Source of the DNA: Polaromonas sp.
GTDB lineage: Bacteria; Pseudomonadota; Gammaproteobacteria; Burkholderiales; Burkholderiaceae_C
Length of the DNA: 64,000 nt
Assembly: GCA_030654695.1 (NCBI GenBank)
Contig: JAURWY010000014.1
Location: forward strand, 1-64,000
Direction: 5' to 3'
A model generated the notes under the pieces. That model searched no databases and was not told where the DNA came from. It was given only the letters and a program-made list of their open reading frames with translations. Below are positions 44,601 to 53,465 of this stretch, in pieces (position 1 is the stretch's first letter; each line of letters starts with the position of its first letter). Position numbers and translations under genes: made by a program.

Positions 44601-46481
44601 TTAATTCACTTCTACAAAATCAGGCCAAGATTCTCCATACTCACGCAGTTTGTTGCTATTGGAAATCACCGTTAAGTAGCTACCGTCTGGATGTCTTTTG
44701 AGTCTTGTCAGGCCGGTGTAGAGTAAGGCTAAGGCTCCTGGAGTTATATTGCGTCCCATATACACGACAAGAGTTTTAGCTTCCCACCCTTTGAAGCTGT
44801 GCAGAGTTGTGGCCTTTACTCTGGCATCTCCCATATAAAAGCCAACTTTTTGACGGCGACTTTCTTTCTCGTCTTGGTCAAAGGTGTGAACACAACGAAT
44901 ACCCTTCTTTCCCAGAAGACTAATGACCTCATATCCAAGGCTTTTTTTATCGCACAGGAAAGTGGCATCCGCTACGGATAGCCTTTCAGAGCCTGCCCTT
45001 GTGAACAGCCCTAGTATCTCGTCGCAGCAGATCTGGGCATCATCAGACCCCGCGTATTGCACCCAGCGCAGATAACATGGCTCTAAAGCTACAACCATCT
45101 GGGTAGAGCGTGGAACGATCCGAGCACCTTCTGGTAAAAAATGTGCTGCAAAGTTTGCCGCCAGCGCCAATGCAGGTTCCGGCATCCGGTAACTTCCCCC
45201 TAATTCTGCCCAAGGGCCAGAAAAACCGGCACCCGTCATCGCTTCATCTGTCCAAGACGATGCGGTTCCGTATATGTCCTGTGTCTCATCAGCAACCAAC
45301 AGCATTTCACCACCGGGTTTGCAGACAAGTCTTAATGCATCCCACCAGAGCGGGCGAAAGTCCTGTCCCTCATCGACTAGTACCGCATCGTAAAGCTCAC
45401 TATCAACAGCGTCGGAGAGAAGGGAAGTTACCAAGGCAGGCAACTTCACATTGAGGGAATCATGGCGATTAGCATGACCCAAGATCGCCTTGTATTCCGC
45501 ATCAGCATCATTATCCATGCAGATTCGGAGACACCAGGCATGAAAATTAAGCCAAGTAATGTTCGTCCGGGTTTTGCCTGAACCGCCGCTGTAGCGCACA
45601 GCCACGTCCATCAGGTAGTGCAATAAGGTGATGTTGAATGTCACCACTAGCACTCTCTTGCCTTGCTTGAGCAACTCAGCTGCCCGTGCTGCCAATATCA
45701 AAGATTTACCTGAACCCGCCGCCCCCCGGATTCGTCTGTATCCGGATTGAGTCCGACTGGTAATCAAGCTAAGTTGGTATTTATCCAGTTCAATCGGCGT
45801 GCGCTGTGTGACGGAAAAATCCGGTTCCAAGAGCCAATTTCTCAAATCCTTGGTTAGGCTCTCATTCATTACCTGCGAGGTACGCCGCTTGGATTCTGGG
45901 AATATTTGGTCGAGATCTGCAAAATTTATTGACTCTGTCCCGGAGATCGGACTGTAAGCGGGAAATTTAGTCATTTCCCTATATTCGAGAGAGGGCGCGA
46001 ATAATGTTAGCAACTGCTGTTGAGTACAGTATGGAAAGATAACTCCTGCTGTAATTGCTGCAAACCCGGCCCCCTGCTTCAAGCGTGGACAGTAGATCTC
46101 AAAAAGCTCTTTCCGATACAAATAGATCTTTTCAATGGGATTTTCTTTCTGTAATGAAAAGCGTGTTCCGTCCTTTTCAGCCCATAGCAACGGTGCTTTT
46201 CCTTCGCGCGCCAATACACCATACTGCATGGCTGATAGATCCCAGTCCTTCACCTCAAATACGGCAATGCCAACATCCGGGTTAAGAAGTACGAAATCTG
46301 GTCGCAGTCCGTTGAGGTGCGGCTGGATATAGATCTCCCACTTTGGGCTTAAACATTGATTAAATACATCTAAAACCTTTTTCTCACCCCGTGTCAGTGG
46401 CTGACGTAATCTGGCTAGATCCCTGACTGGCGGTGAAACAAAACGTCCGTTGTCTGGCGTTGTCGACACTCTCTCTTGCAC
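44601..46481 (-). CDS. NERD nuclease-domain / UvrD-like superfamily I helicase fusion
   Basis: A 626-residue fusion protein. Residues about 30-150 form a NERD nuclease-related domain (GLRPDFVLLNPDVGIAVFEVKDW, the D...E-x-K pattern). A superfamily I helicase/ATPase follows: Walker A GAAGSGKS with K259, Walker B AVLVDEGQDFRPLWWDAL, and C-terminal motifs ATTLHSFKGWEAKTLVVYMG and LLYTGLTRLKRH. The start is GTG 46481 with AGAGG 7 nt upstream. It sits alone between an integrase relic and an integrase in AT-rich DNA, so a role in DNA-targeting defence is plausible but unproven. Confidence 0.88.
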   Translation of the reverse strand: MQERVSTTPDNGRFVSPPVRDLARLRQPLTRGEKKVLDVFNQCLSPKWEIYIQPHLNGLRPDFVLLNPDVGIAVFEVKDWDLSAMQYGVLAREGKAPLLWAEKDGTRFSLQKENPIEKIYLYRKELFEIYCPRLKQGAGFAAITAGVIFPYCTQQQLLTLFAPSLEYREMTKFPAYSPISGTESINFADLDQIFPESKRRTSQVMNESLTKDLRNWLLEPDFSVTQRTPIELDKYQLSLITSRTQSGYRRIRGAAGSGKSLILAARAAELLKQGKRVLVVTFNITLLHYLMDVAVRYSGGSGKTRTNITWLNFHAWCLRICMDNDADAEYKAILGHANRHDSLNVKLPALVTSLLSDAVDSELYDAVLVDEGQDFRPLWWDALRLVCKPGGEMLLVADETQDIYGTASSWTDEAMTGAGFSGPWAELGGSYRMPEPALALAANFAAHFLPEGARIVPRSTQMVVALEPCYLRWVQYAGSDDAQICCDEILGLFTRAGSERLSVADATFLCDKKSLGYEVISLLGKKGIRCVHTFDQDEKESRRQKVGFYMGDARVKATTLHSFKGWEAKTLVVYMGRNITPGALALLYTGLTRLKRHPDGSYLTVISNSNKLREYGESWPDFVEVN

Positions 46482-46689
46482 TGGGTAACCTCTAAATAAT
46501 TACATAAATTAGCAAAAAATACTACGTAAGTATATATTTTGCAAGCGAGAGAAAGCAAGGCAAGGCCCGCCTAGACGTTCCTGCGTAATTAAAAGCGGGC
46601 TTTGCAGTTGAGGAAAGATGACTTTTGACGACCGTTTAGAGGTCTGGCACTGCCTAGACCCCTTGGCTAGCGCGACCCGTCAGCCCAAC
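46482..46689. other. spacer between helicase and integrase
   Basis: 208 bp containing AT-rich DNA upstream of the helicase gene (probable promoter near 46490-46540), an inverted repeat AAGGCCCGC / GCGGGCTTT (about 46561-46602, long loop) that could end integrase transcription, and boundary repeat copy 3. Confidence 0.5.
46653..46666. repeat. CCTAGACYYCTTGG boundary repeat, copy 3
   Basis: CCTAGACCCCTTGG, 24 bp beyond the integrase stop codon. Identical to copy 2, 2270 bp away; the helicase gene lies between them. Confidence 0.6.
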
Positions 46690-47805
46690 CTAAGCCGCCT
46701 GAACTTGCTCCATCGCCCCAGCCACATCAGCAGCGCGCAACCTAACGTAATGCCGATGCAAAACGTCTGACTTCGGCGCAGTGTGGTTCAGAATCCGCCG
46801 CAGCACAGCATCTCCAAGTCCAAGCTTTTCACCCACGGTCGCCACCAGCTTTCGCAGGTCGTGCAACATGAACCGTGGCGCGCCCAGACGCATCGCCATG
46901 CTGTGAACGTGTTCAGCAGAAACACCTTTGAACAGCACCGCATCTGGCTCCAACCCCAAACACCGACGCTCAAGAATCACCCGCATCAAGGTCGTGATGG
47001 GCAAAGAGTGGGGCTTGCCGTTCTTCGTGTCAGGAATGCTCAGAACGCCGCCAGCAAGGTCAATCTGCTTTCGACACAGCTCACGCCCTTCATTGCGCCG
47101 CAAGCCCGTGTAGAGCATCAAATACAGATAATCCCGCTGCTTCTCACCCAGTTTGTCGACTCCATCGCGCCAAGCAGGTAAGTCGACCTCTTGCAGTACC
47201 CGTGCTCGGGGCTGGGAACGTTCCGGCATCAAACCGGCAGCAGCCAGTTTCGTAAACGGAGATTCAAGCTGCAAGCCGTGAACCGCGTTCAAGTACTTGA
47301 TCAAAGCGCTAAGGATTCCCCGGCCTACCTCAACCAAGGCGCTCCCCTTGGTCTGCACAAAAGCATGGCAATGCTCTGCAAACGCTCGATTTCCCAATTC
47401 AGAAACCGGCTGCTCAAGCCATTCCCCAAAGTGAGTTCGCATCAAGGAGTCATAACGCTTCTGGCTAGAAGCTTTAATTTTCTTGACCAAGCAGTACTCC
47501 TTTAAAGCCAGACGCAGTGTCGGCAACACCACCGGAACAGCTTTCACCCTGCTAGGCGTTCGACCAGCCCGGCACTCCCGCAACACATCAGCAGCCAAAG
47601 CCCGAGCCTCATCAACGCTCATCAAGGGCCAATAACCCAAAACCATTCTGAATTGCTTGCCCGCCACACTGGTAGCCACCTTGAAGCTGCGCTTTCTCGC
47701 ATTCATCCGGACACAAAAGCCGCAAAGCACCCTGTCACGCAGGATGCGCCCGTCTGAAAGCGTGCTGCGAAGCAGCAGGGCTTCGCTGATAAGTACAATC
47801 GGCAT
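46690..47805 (-). CDS. tyrosine recombinase/integrase
   Basis: A 371-residue integrase with an N-terminal DUF4102-like arm-binding region ([33 protein letters not shown]), a core-binding domain and a catalytic domain: Arg in [13 protein letters not shown]-x-x-R in LHDLRK, and nucleophile Y353 in HRHYV. ATG 47805 (MPIVLISE) was chosen; the frame is open to 47844. It appears complete. Relics of close relatives lie at 39311-39421 (5' end) and 44384-44542 (3' end). It ends next to ychF, probably close to one end of an element. Confidence 0.9.
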   Translation of the reverse strand: MPIVLISEALLLRSTLSDGRILRDRVLCGFCVRMNARKRSFKVATSVAGKQFRMVLGYWPLMSVDEARALAADVLRECRAGRTPSRVKAVPVVLPTLRLALKEYCLVKKIKASSQKRYDSLMRTHFGEWLEQPVSELGNRAFAEHCHAFVQTKGSALVEVGRGILSALIKYLNAVHGLQLESPFTKLAAAGLMPERSQPRARVLQEVDLPAWRDGVDKLGEKQRDYLYLMLYTGLRRNEGRELCRKQIDLAGGVLSIPDTKNGKPHSLPITTLMRVILERRCLGLEPDAVLFKGVSAEHVHSMAMRLGAPRFMLHDLRKLVATVGEKLGLGDAVLRRILNHTAPKSDVLHRHYVRLRAADVAGAMEQVQAA

Positions 47806-47912
47806 CAATTCACACCAGGCAAAACGAGGACAAAATCCTCGCAAAACCTGCGTTTTCCCACCCGCTTTTCGGGTTTGCTTGCCGGTCGCGCCATAGGCTA
47901 ATGCGGCGTATT

Positions 47913-47951
47913 CGGCACCTCAACGATGCCGACATTCGGCTCGATGGTGCA
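47913..47951 (-). repeat. 39-bp inverted copy of ychF internal sequence (left arm)
   Basis: Exactly the reverse complement of 48084-48122, which lies inside the ychF coding region and encodes part of [12 protein letters not shown]. The two arms are 132 bp apart and enclose the ychF ribosome-binding site and start codon. The left arm lies about 20 bp beyond the segment shared with the integrase relic at 39.4 kb. Confidence 0.92.
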
Positions 47952-47981
47952 ATTGGGACATTGATTTCTAAGGATATTTTC

Positions 47982-49073
47982 ATGAGTTTGAAGTGCGGCA
48001 TCGTCGGCCTGCCCAACGTCGGTAAATCAACTTTGTTCAACGCTTTGACCAACGCGGGCATCGCGGCGGAGAACTACCCCTTCTGCACCATCGAGCCGAA
48101 TGTCGGCATCGTTGAGGTGCCGGACGAGCGGCTGGATGCGCTTTCGGCCATCGTCAACCCGCAAAAAGTTCAGCGCGCGATTGTTGAGTTTGTCGACATC
48201 GCGGGCTTGGTCGCCGGTGCCAGCACGGGCGAAGGCCTGGGCAACAAGTTCTTGGCGCACATCCGCGAGACCGACGCCATCATCAATGTGGTGCGCTGCT
48301 TTGAAGACGACAACGTGATCCACGTGGCTGGCAAGGTGGACCCGATTGACGACATCGAAGTCATTCAGACCGAGCTCTGCTTGGCTGACTTGGGCGCGGT
48401 TGAAAAAGCTTTGCACCGTGTCACCAAACTGGCGCGTTCGGGCGACAAGGAGTCGGTCAAGCTGGTCGCTATTTTGGAGAAGTGCCAAGCCGCGCTGAAC
48501 GAAGCCAAGCCGGTGCGCACACTCGAATTCACCAAGGAAGAGTTGCCGCTGTTGCAGCAGTTTTTCATGATCACGGCCAAGCCGGCTATGTTTGTTGCCA
48601 ACGTGGCTGAAGACGGTTTTGAAAACAACCCGTTTCTGGACCGCTTGAAGGCGTATGCCGCCTCGCAAAATGCACCCGTGGTCGCCATCAGCGCCAAAAT
48701 GGAAGCCGAAATGTCGGAGATGAGTGACGAAGACCGCCAGATGTTCTTAGAAGAACTCGGCCAGTCTGAGCCGGGTCTGAACCGTTTGATCCGCGCCGCG
48801 TACAAGCTGCTCGGCCTGCAAACGTACTTTACCGCTGGCGTCAAAGAAGTGCGCGCCTGGACCATTCACGTGGGCGACACCGGCCCGCAAGCCGCCGGTG
48901 TGATTCACACCGACTTTGAAAAAGGCTACATCCGCGCACAGACCATCGCGTTTGAAGACTTCATTGCTTTCAAGGGCGAGCAGGGCGCTAAAGACGCCGG
49001 CAAAATGCGCGCTGAGGGCAAGGACTACGTCGTCAAAGATGGCGACGTGATGAACTTCTTGTTCAGCTCTTAA
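47982..49073 (+). CDS. ychF: redox-regulated ATPase/GTPase YchF
   Basis: A 363-residue Obg-related P-loop NTPase that binds ribosomes and hydrolyses ATP in preference to GTP. G1 [14 protein letters not shown] (residues 9-22), G3 region [20 protein letters not shown], and a C-terminal TGS domain with [31 protein letters not shown]. Length equals E. coli YchF. ATG 47982 has AAGGA upstream. Codons in 48084-48122 are repeated in inverted form just upstream of the gene. Confidence 0.97.
   Translation: MSLKCGIVGLPNVGKSTLFNALTNAGIAAENYPFCTIEPNVGIVEVPDERLDALSAIVNPQKVQRAIVEFVDIAGLVAGASTGEGLGNKFLAHIRETDAIINVVRCFEDDNVIHVAGKVDPIDDIEVIQTELCLADLGAVEKALHRVTKLARSGDKESVKLVAILEKCQAALNEAKPVRTLEFTKEELPLLQQFFMITAKPAMFVANVAEDGFENNPFLDRLKAYAASQNAPVVAISAKMEAEMSEMSDEDRQMFLEELGQSEPGLNRLIRAAYKLLGLQTYFTAGVKEVRAWTIHVGDTGPQAAGVIHTDFEKGYIRAQTIAFEDFIAFKGEQGAKDAGKMRAEGKDYVVKDGDVMNFLFSS
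48084..48122 (+). repeat. 39-bp inverted repeat, right arm inside ychF
   Basis: Coding sequence for about residues 35-47 of YchF; its reverse complement stands at 47913-47951. If transcribed together the arms would pair into a 39-bp stem that sequesters the ychF start. Confidence 0.92.
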
Positions 49074-49101
49074 ATCAACGCAGTTCCCTAAGAATTTTGA
49101 G

Positions 49102-49845
49102 ATGACAGAGCCGATTCGTCTGGCCAAACGTTTGGCCGAAATGCTGGCCTGTTCACGCCGCGAGGCCGAGCAATACATTGCCGGTGGTTTCGTGCGCGTT
49201 GACGGCGTGGTGATTGAAGAGCCGCAGTTTCGCGTGCAAGACCAGAAGATTGACGTCAGCCCTGACGCCAGCTTGCTGGCCGCCATGCCTGTGACGATTT
49301 TGTTGCACAAGCCTGCGGACGTCGAAGCCGGTTTGGGTGCGCTGCGGGGAGCTGCCAGCGCCGCTGGATTGCTGGTGCCCGGCAACCTTTGGAAAGACGA
49401 TCGCTCAGAGCTCAGCCCGCTGAAAAAACATTTTGCAGACCAAGTGTTGGTGACGCCGCTCGCGCCGCGCGCCAATGGCTTGGTGGTGTTCACGCAAGAC
49501 TGGCGCGTTGCGCGCAAGCTCAGCGAAGACGCCAACGTCATGGAAAACGAAGTGCTGGTTGAAGTCAGCGGTGAGATCAAAGCGGGCGGACTAGAGCGTT
49601 TGAACCGGGTCGACCACGGCTACACCTTCAATGGGATTTTGTTGGGTGCGGCCAAGGTCAGCTGGCAAAGCGAAAAACGTTTGCGCTTTGCGCTCAAGGG
49701 CGAGCGGCCAGGGCAAATTGCCTTTCTGTGCGAAAGCGTCGGTTTGCAGGTCGAGGGCATGAAGCGCATCCGCATCGGCCGCGTGGCGATGAGCAGCCTG
49801 CCCGTGGGGCAGTGGCGCTATTTGCTTCCGCACGAGAAGTTCTAG
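49102..49845 (+). CDS. RsuA/RluB-family pseudouridine-synthase-like protein lacking the catalytic Asp
   Basis: A 247-residue protein. The N-terminal S4 RNA-binding domain (RLAKRLAEMLACSRREAEQYIAGGFVRVDG) and a pseudouridine-synthase fold (VTILLHKPADVEAGLG, LERLNRVDHGYTFNGILL, VEGMKRIRIGRVAMSSLPVGQWRYL) match the RsuA/RluF group. In active members the catalytic loop reads GRLD-x-x-T-x-GLLL; here it is PLAPRANGLVVFTQD, so the Asp is replaced. It may bind rRNA without catalysis. It lies 28 bp after ychF. Confidence 0.85.
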   Translation: MTEPIRLAKRLAEMLACSRREAEQYIAGGFVRVDGVVIEEPQFRVQDQKIDVSPDASLLAAMPVTILLHKPADVEAGLGALRGAASAAGLLVPGNLWKDDRSELSPLKKHFADQVLVTPLAPRANGLVVFTQDWRVARKLSEDANVMENEVLVEVSGEIKAGGLERLNRVDHGYTFNGILLGAAKVSWQSEKRLRFALKGERPGQIAFLCESVGLQVEGMKRIRIGRVAMSSLPVGQWRYLLPHEKF

Positions 49846-49867
49846 CCTCTTGCCCGTTGGCGGCTGG

Positions 49868-50350
49868 CTACCAGTGAAAGCCGCCCGGAAAAGCCCACAC
49901 CAGCCCACCCGTCATCAACAGGTAACGGCAAAACTTACCCACTGCCATATAGGCCAAGCAGGGCCAAAATGGGAACTTCAGCCAGCCCGCCACCGCACAC
50001 AGGGGGTCGCCAACAATGGGTAACCAAGCCAATAAACAGGCTTTCGGGCCGAGTTTTTCAAGCCATCTCAAAGCGTGGCCGTGGTGGGATGAATGCTTGT
50101 ATTTGTCGACTATCTTGTGTGCGCCGTAGCCCATCCACCAGTCGAGCGCGCCGCCCAGTGTGTTGCCAACGGTGGCCACCAGCACCGCTGGCCAAAACAA
50201 GCCGGGGTTGAGTTTGACCAGACCAAAGACCACGGGCTCTGAGCCCAGCGGCAGCAAGGTGGCGGAGATAAACGAGACGACAAAAACCGTGCTGAGGCCG
50301 TATTCGGGCAACGCCAACAGGTCGGTGAGTCGGATGATCCAAGGGTCCAT
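49868..50350 (-). CDS. YqaA-family (DedA-like) inner-membrane protein
   Basis: A 160-residue membrane protein with four or so helices. SATLLPLGSEPVVFGLV and TVGNTLGGALDWWMGYGAHK, followed by LEKLGPKACLLAWLPIVGDPLCAVAGWLK, match the YqaA branch of the SNARE-associated/DedA superfamily. The role is unknown, presumably membrane homeostasis. It converges with the RsuA-like gene and is divergent from dusB. Confidence 0.9.
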   Translation of the reverse strand: MDPWIIRLTDLLALPEYGLSTVFVVSFISATLLPLGSEPVVFGLVKLNPGLFWPAVLVATVGNTLGGALDWWMGYGAHKIVDKYKHSSHHGHALRWLEKLGPKACLLAWLPIVGDPLCAVAGWLKFPFWPCLAYMAVGKFCRYLLMTGGLVWAFPGGFHW

Positions 50351-50494
50351 GTGGCAGCCAGTATAAGGAGCCGGGATGGCCGTCGGCAGGCACGAAAAAA
50401 CTTTCGTGAGGTTTTGTGTGCTGCTGAAAATTTAGGCAGATACAATGGCCCCTCGCTTTTCTTGACCATCCTTCTTCGCCCACCCGCCCACCTC

Positions 50495-51547
50495 ATGAAC
50501 ATCGGACCTTACGCTCTGGCCAACCGCGTGTTCGTGGCGCCCATGGCCGGTGTCACCGACAGGCCGTTTCGCCAGCTGTGCAAAAAGCTGGGCGCGGCTT
50601 ACGCGGTCAGTGAGATGGTCACTTCGCGCCGTGACCTGTGGGACACCCTGAAGACCTCGCGCCGTGCCAACCATGACGGTGAAGTCGAGCCGATTGCGGT
50701 GCAAATTGCCGGCACCGACGCGCCGATGATGGCCGACGCTGCGGCTTACAACGTCGCCCGCGGTGCCCAGATCATTGACATCAACATGGGTTGCCCGGCC
50801 AAAAAAGTCTGCAACAAATGGGCAGGCTCTGCGTTGATGCAGGACGAACCGCTGGCACTGTCCATCGTGCAAGCTGTGGTGGCCGCCTGCGCACCGCATG
50901 GCGTGCCGGTGACGCTGAAAATGCGAACGGGCTGGTCGGCGTCAAACAAGAACGCAGTGCGCTTGGCGCGCGCCTTTGAAGACGCCGGCGTGCAGATGAT
51001 CGCGGTGCATGGCCGCACGCGAGAGCAGGGCTACAAAGGCTTGGCCGAATACGACACCATCACTGCGGTGAAGGCCGCTCTGAAGATCCCGGTGGTGGCG
51101 AATGGCGACATCGATTCACCCGAGAAAGCCCGCGACGTGCTGGCGTTGACCGGCGCTGACGCCGTGATGGTCGGCCGCGCAGCGCAAGGCAGACCTTGGA
51201 TCTTCCGCGAGATCAGCCATTTTCTGGAAACCGGCACGCACTTGGCCCCGCCCTTGGTGGCAGAAGTCAAGCGTTTGCTGCTGGACCATTTGCTCGACCA
51301 TTACGCGTTGTACGGTGACTTTTCAGGCGTGCGTACCGCGCGCAAACACATAGGTTGGTATGTCAAAAGCTTACCCGGCGGTGAAGACTTCCGGGCGCGC
51401 ATGAACCTGCTGGAAAGCTGCGAATTGCAGATGGCCGCAGTCGCCGACTATTTCGATCGTCTTGAGTCCAGCATGGAGCGAGTGCCTGCCGCCTTGCCGT
51501 CCCAGGCCGGACAGCACACAGAACAAAAAGAGAGAGCCTCCGCATGA
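50495..51547 (+). CDS. dusB: tRNA-dihydrouridine synthase B
   Basis: A 350-residue FMN enzyme reducing uridines in the tRNA D-loop. It starts MNIGPYALANRVFVAPMAGVTDRPFRQL and carries DINMGCPAKKVCNKWAGSAL, with C106 as the catalytic acid, then the FMN-binding IPVVANGDIDSPEKA and AVMVGRAAQGRPWIF. ATG 50495 matches the family; the open frame reaches 50351. It overlaps fis by 4 bp, the conserved dusB-fis operon. Confidence 0.96.
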   Translation: MNIGPYALANRVFVAPMAGVTDRPFRQLCKKLGAAYAVSEMVTSRRDLWDTLKTSRRANHDGEVEPIAVQIAGTDAPMMADAAAYNVARGAQIIDINMGCPAKKVCNKWAGSALMQDEPLALSIVQAVVAACAPHGVPVTLKMRTGWSASNKNAVRLARAFEDAGVQMIAVHGRTREQGYKGLAEYDTITAVKAALKIPVVANGDIDSPEKARDVLALTGADAVMVGRAAQGRPWIFREISHFLETGTHLAPPLVAEVKRLLLDHLLDHYALYGDFSGVRTARKHIGWYVKSLPGGEDFRARMNLLESCELQMAAVADYFDRLESSMERVPAALPSQAGQHTEQKERASA

Positions 51548-51780
51548 GCAAGAAACACATCGAAGAGTGCGTGCGCACCAGCCTAGAAGGCTACTTCAAG
51601 GACTTGAACGGCACCGAGCCCGCTGGCATGTACGACATGATGGTCCGCGTGGTCGAAAAACCGCTGCTTGAAATCGTCATGCAGCAGGCTGACCACAACC
51701 AGTCGCGTGCAGCCGAATGGCTGGGTCTGAACCGCAACACGCTGCGCAAGAAGTTGCTGGAGCACAAGCTTTTGAAGTGA
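51544..51780 (+). CDS. fis: Fis-family nucleoid-associated regulator
   Basis: A 78-residue DNA-bending protein with the C-terminal helix-turn-helix QSRAAEWLGLNRNTLRKKLLEH (about 54-75). It is slightly shorter at the N-terminus than E. coli Fis (98 residues), usual for Betaproteobacteria. The ATGA overlap with dusB indicates translational coupling. Fis acts at rRNA promoters, recombination sites and many growth-phase genes. Confidence 0.95.
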   Translation: MSKKHIEECVRTSLEGYFKDLNGTEPAGMYDMMVRVVEKPLLEIVMQQADHNQSRAAEWLGLNRNTLRKKLLEHKLLK

Positions 51781-51858
51781 TTATTCGGGATGAATTTCAT
51801 CTCGCTTTATCAATCCGCCATTCCACTTTTTTAGATCCAACCCGGACCCTGACTCGCC

Positions 51859-53457
51859 ATGACCGCCTCTACTTTGACCGCCCTGATTTCCGTGTCCGAC
51901 AAGACCGGTGTTGTTGAATTCGCCAAAAGCCTGCACGCCCTTGGCATCAAGCTGCTGTCCACCGGCGGCACCGCCAAGCTGCTGGCCGACCAAGGCTTGC
52001 CGGTGACAGAAGTAGCTGAGCTGACCGGCTTTCCTGAAATGTTAGATGGCCGCGTCAAAACACTGCACCCGAAAGTGCATGGCGGCTTGTTGGCCCGCCG
52101 CGACGTGCCCGAGCACATGGCCGCTCTGAAAGCACATGGCATCAGCACCATCGACTTGCTGGTGGTCAACCTCTACCCGTTTGAAGCGACGGTTGCCAAG
52201 CCTGGTTGCACCTTAGAAGACGCGATTGAAAACATCGACATCGGTGGCCCGGCCATGGTGCGGTCTGCCGCCAAGAACTGGGAAGACGTCGGCGTGCTGA
52301 CCGACGCGTCGCAATACGCCGGTGTGTTGGCCGAACTCCAAGCCGACGGTCAGCTGAAAGACGCCACCAAATTCGCCCTCTCCGTAGCCGCGTTCAATCG
52401 CATCAGCCAGTACGACGGCGCCATCAGCGACTACCTGTCCAGCTTGCAGGCCGACGGCACGCACAGCTTGTTTCCGGGCCAGTCCAACGGCCGCTTCATC
52501 AAGTTGCAAGACCTGCGTTACGGCGAAAATCCGCACCAGCAAGCGGCCTTTTACCGCGACCTGCATCCTGCTGCTGGCTCGCTCGTCACGGCGCGTCAGT
52601 TGCAGGGCAAGGAACTCTCTTACAACAACATTGCCGACGCTGATGCTGCTTGGGAATGCGTCAAGAGCTTTGACTCGCTCATCGGCGAAACCGCCTGCGT
52701 CATCGTCAAGCACGCCAATCCCTGCGGCGTGGCCATCGGCGTTGATGCGCTGGACGCCTACAGCAAAGCCTTCAAAACCGACCCGACGTCGGCCTTCGGC
52801 GGCATCATTGCGCTGAACTGTCCGCTAGATGAAAAAGCAGCGTTGGAAATCTCCAAACAGTTCGTTGAAGTGTTGATGGCGCCTGCCTTCACACCTGAGG
52901 CATTGGCTGTCTTCAAGAGCAAAGTCAACGTGCGCATTTTAGAGATCCCGCTGCCAACAGGTGGTGAGAGCGCCGCGCAACAAGGCCGCAATCTGATCGA
53001 CGTCAAGCGTGTCGGTTCAGGCTTGTTGATGCAAACCGCCGACAACCACGAGATCACGCTGGCTGACCTGAAGGTTGTCACCCAACTGCAACCGACGCCA
53101 GCGCAACTGCAAGATTTGCTGTTCGCCTGGAAGGTCGCGAAATACGTCAAGTCCAACGCCATCGTTTTCTGCGGCGGCGGCATGACGCTGGGCGTCGGCG
53201 CCGGCCAGATGAGCCGGATCGATTCGGCCCGCATCGCGGCCATCAAAGCCGCTAATGCCAACCTCGACCTGCAAGGTTCAGCCGTGGCCAGCGACGCCTT
53301 CTTCCCCTTCCGCGACGGCCTCGATGTGGTGGTCGATGTGGGCGCCAGCTGCATCATCCAGCCCGGCGGCAGCATGCGCGACGCAGAAGTGATTGCGGCG
53401 GCTGACGAGCGTGGCGTGGTGATGGTCACAACCGGCGTGCGGCACTTCCGTCATTGA
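51859..53457 (+). CDS. purH: bifunctional AICAR formyltransferase/IMP cyclohydrolase
   Basis: A 532-residue enzyme for the last two steps of de novo IMP synthesis. The N-terminal cyclohydrolase domain (about 1-200) has [19 protein letters not shown] and [28 protein letters not shown]; the transformylase domain has the K-H pair in [13 protein letters not shown] and [17 protein letters not shown]. The stop overlaps the ribosome-binding region of the NUDIX gene. Confidence 0.97.
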   Translation: MTASTLTALISVSDKTGVVEFAKSLHALGIKLLSTGGTAKLLADQGLPVTEVAELTGFPEMLDGRVKTLHPKVHGGLLARRDVPEHMAALKAHGISTIDLLVVNLYPFEATVAKPGCTLEDAIENIDIGGPAMVRSAAKNWEDVGVLTDASQYAGVLAELQADGQLKDATKFALSVAAFNRISQYDGAISDYLSSLQADGTHSLFPGQSNGRFIKLQDLRYGENPHQQAAFYRDLHPAAGSLVTARQLQGKELSYNNIADADAAWECVKSFDSLIGETACVIVKHANPCGVAIGVDALDAYSKAFKTDPTSAFGGIIALNCPLDEKAALEISKQFVEVLMAPAFTPEALAVFKSKVNVRILEIPLPTGGESAAQQGRNLIDVKRVGSGLLMQTADNHEITLADLKVVTQLQPTPAQLQDLLFAWKVAKYVKSNAIVFCGGGMTLGVGAGQMSRIDSARIAAIKAANANLDLQGSAVASDAFFPFRDGLDVVVDVGASCIIQPGGSMRDAEVIAAADERGVVMVTTGVRHFRH

Positions 53458-53465
53458 GGAACTCC

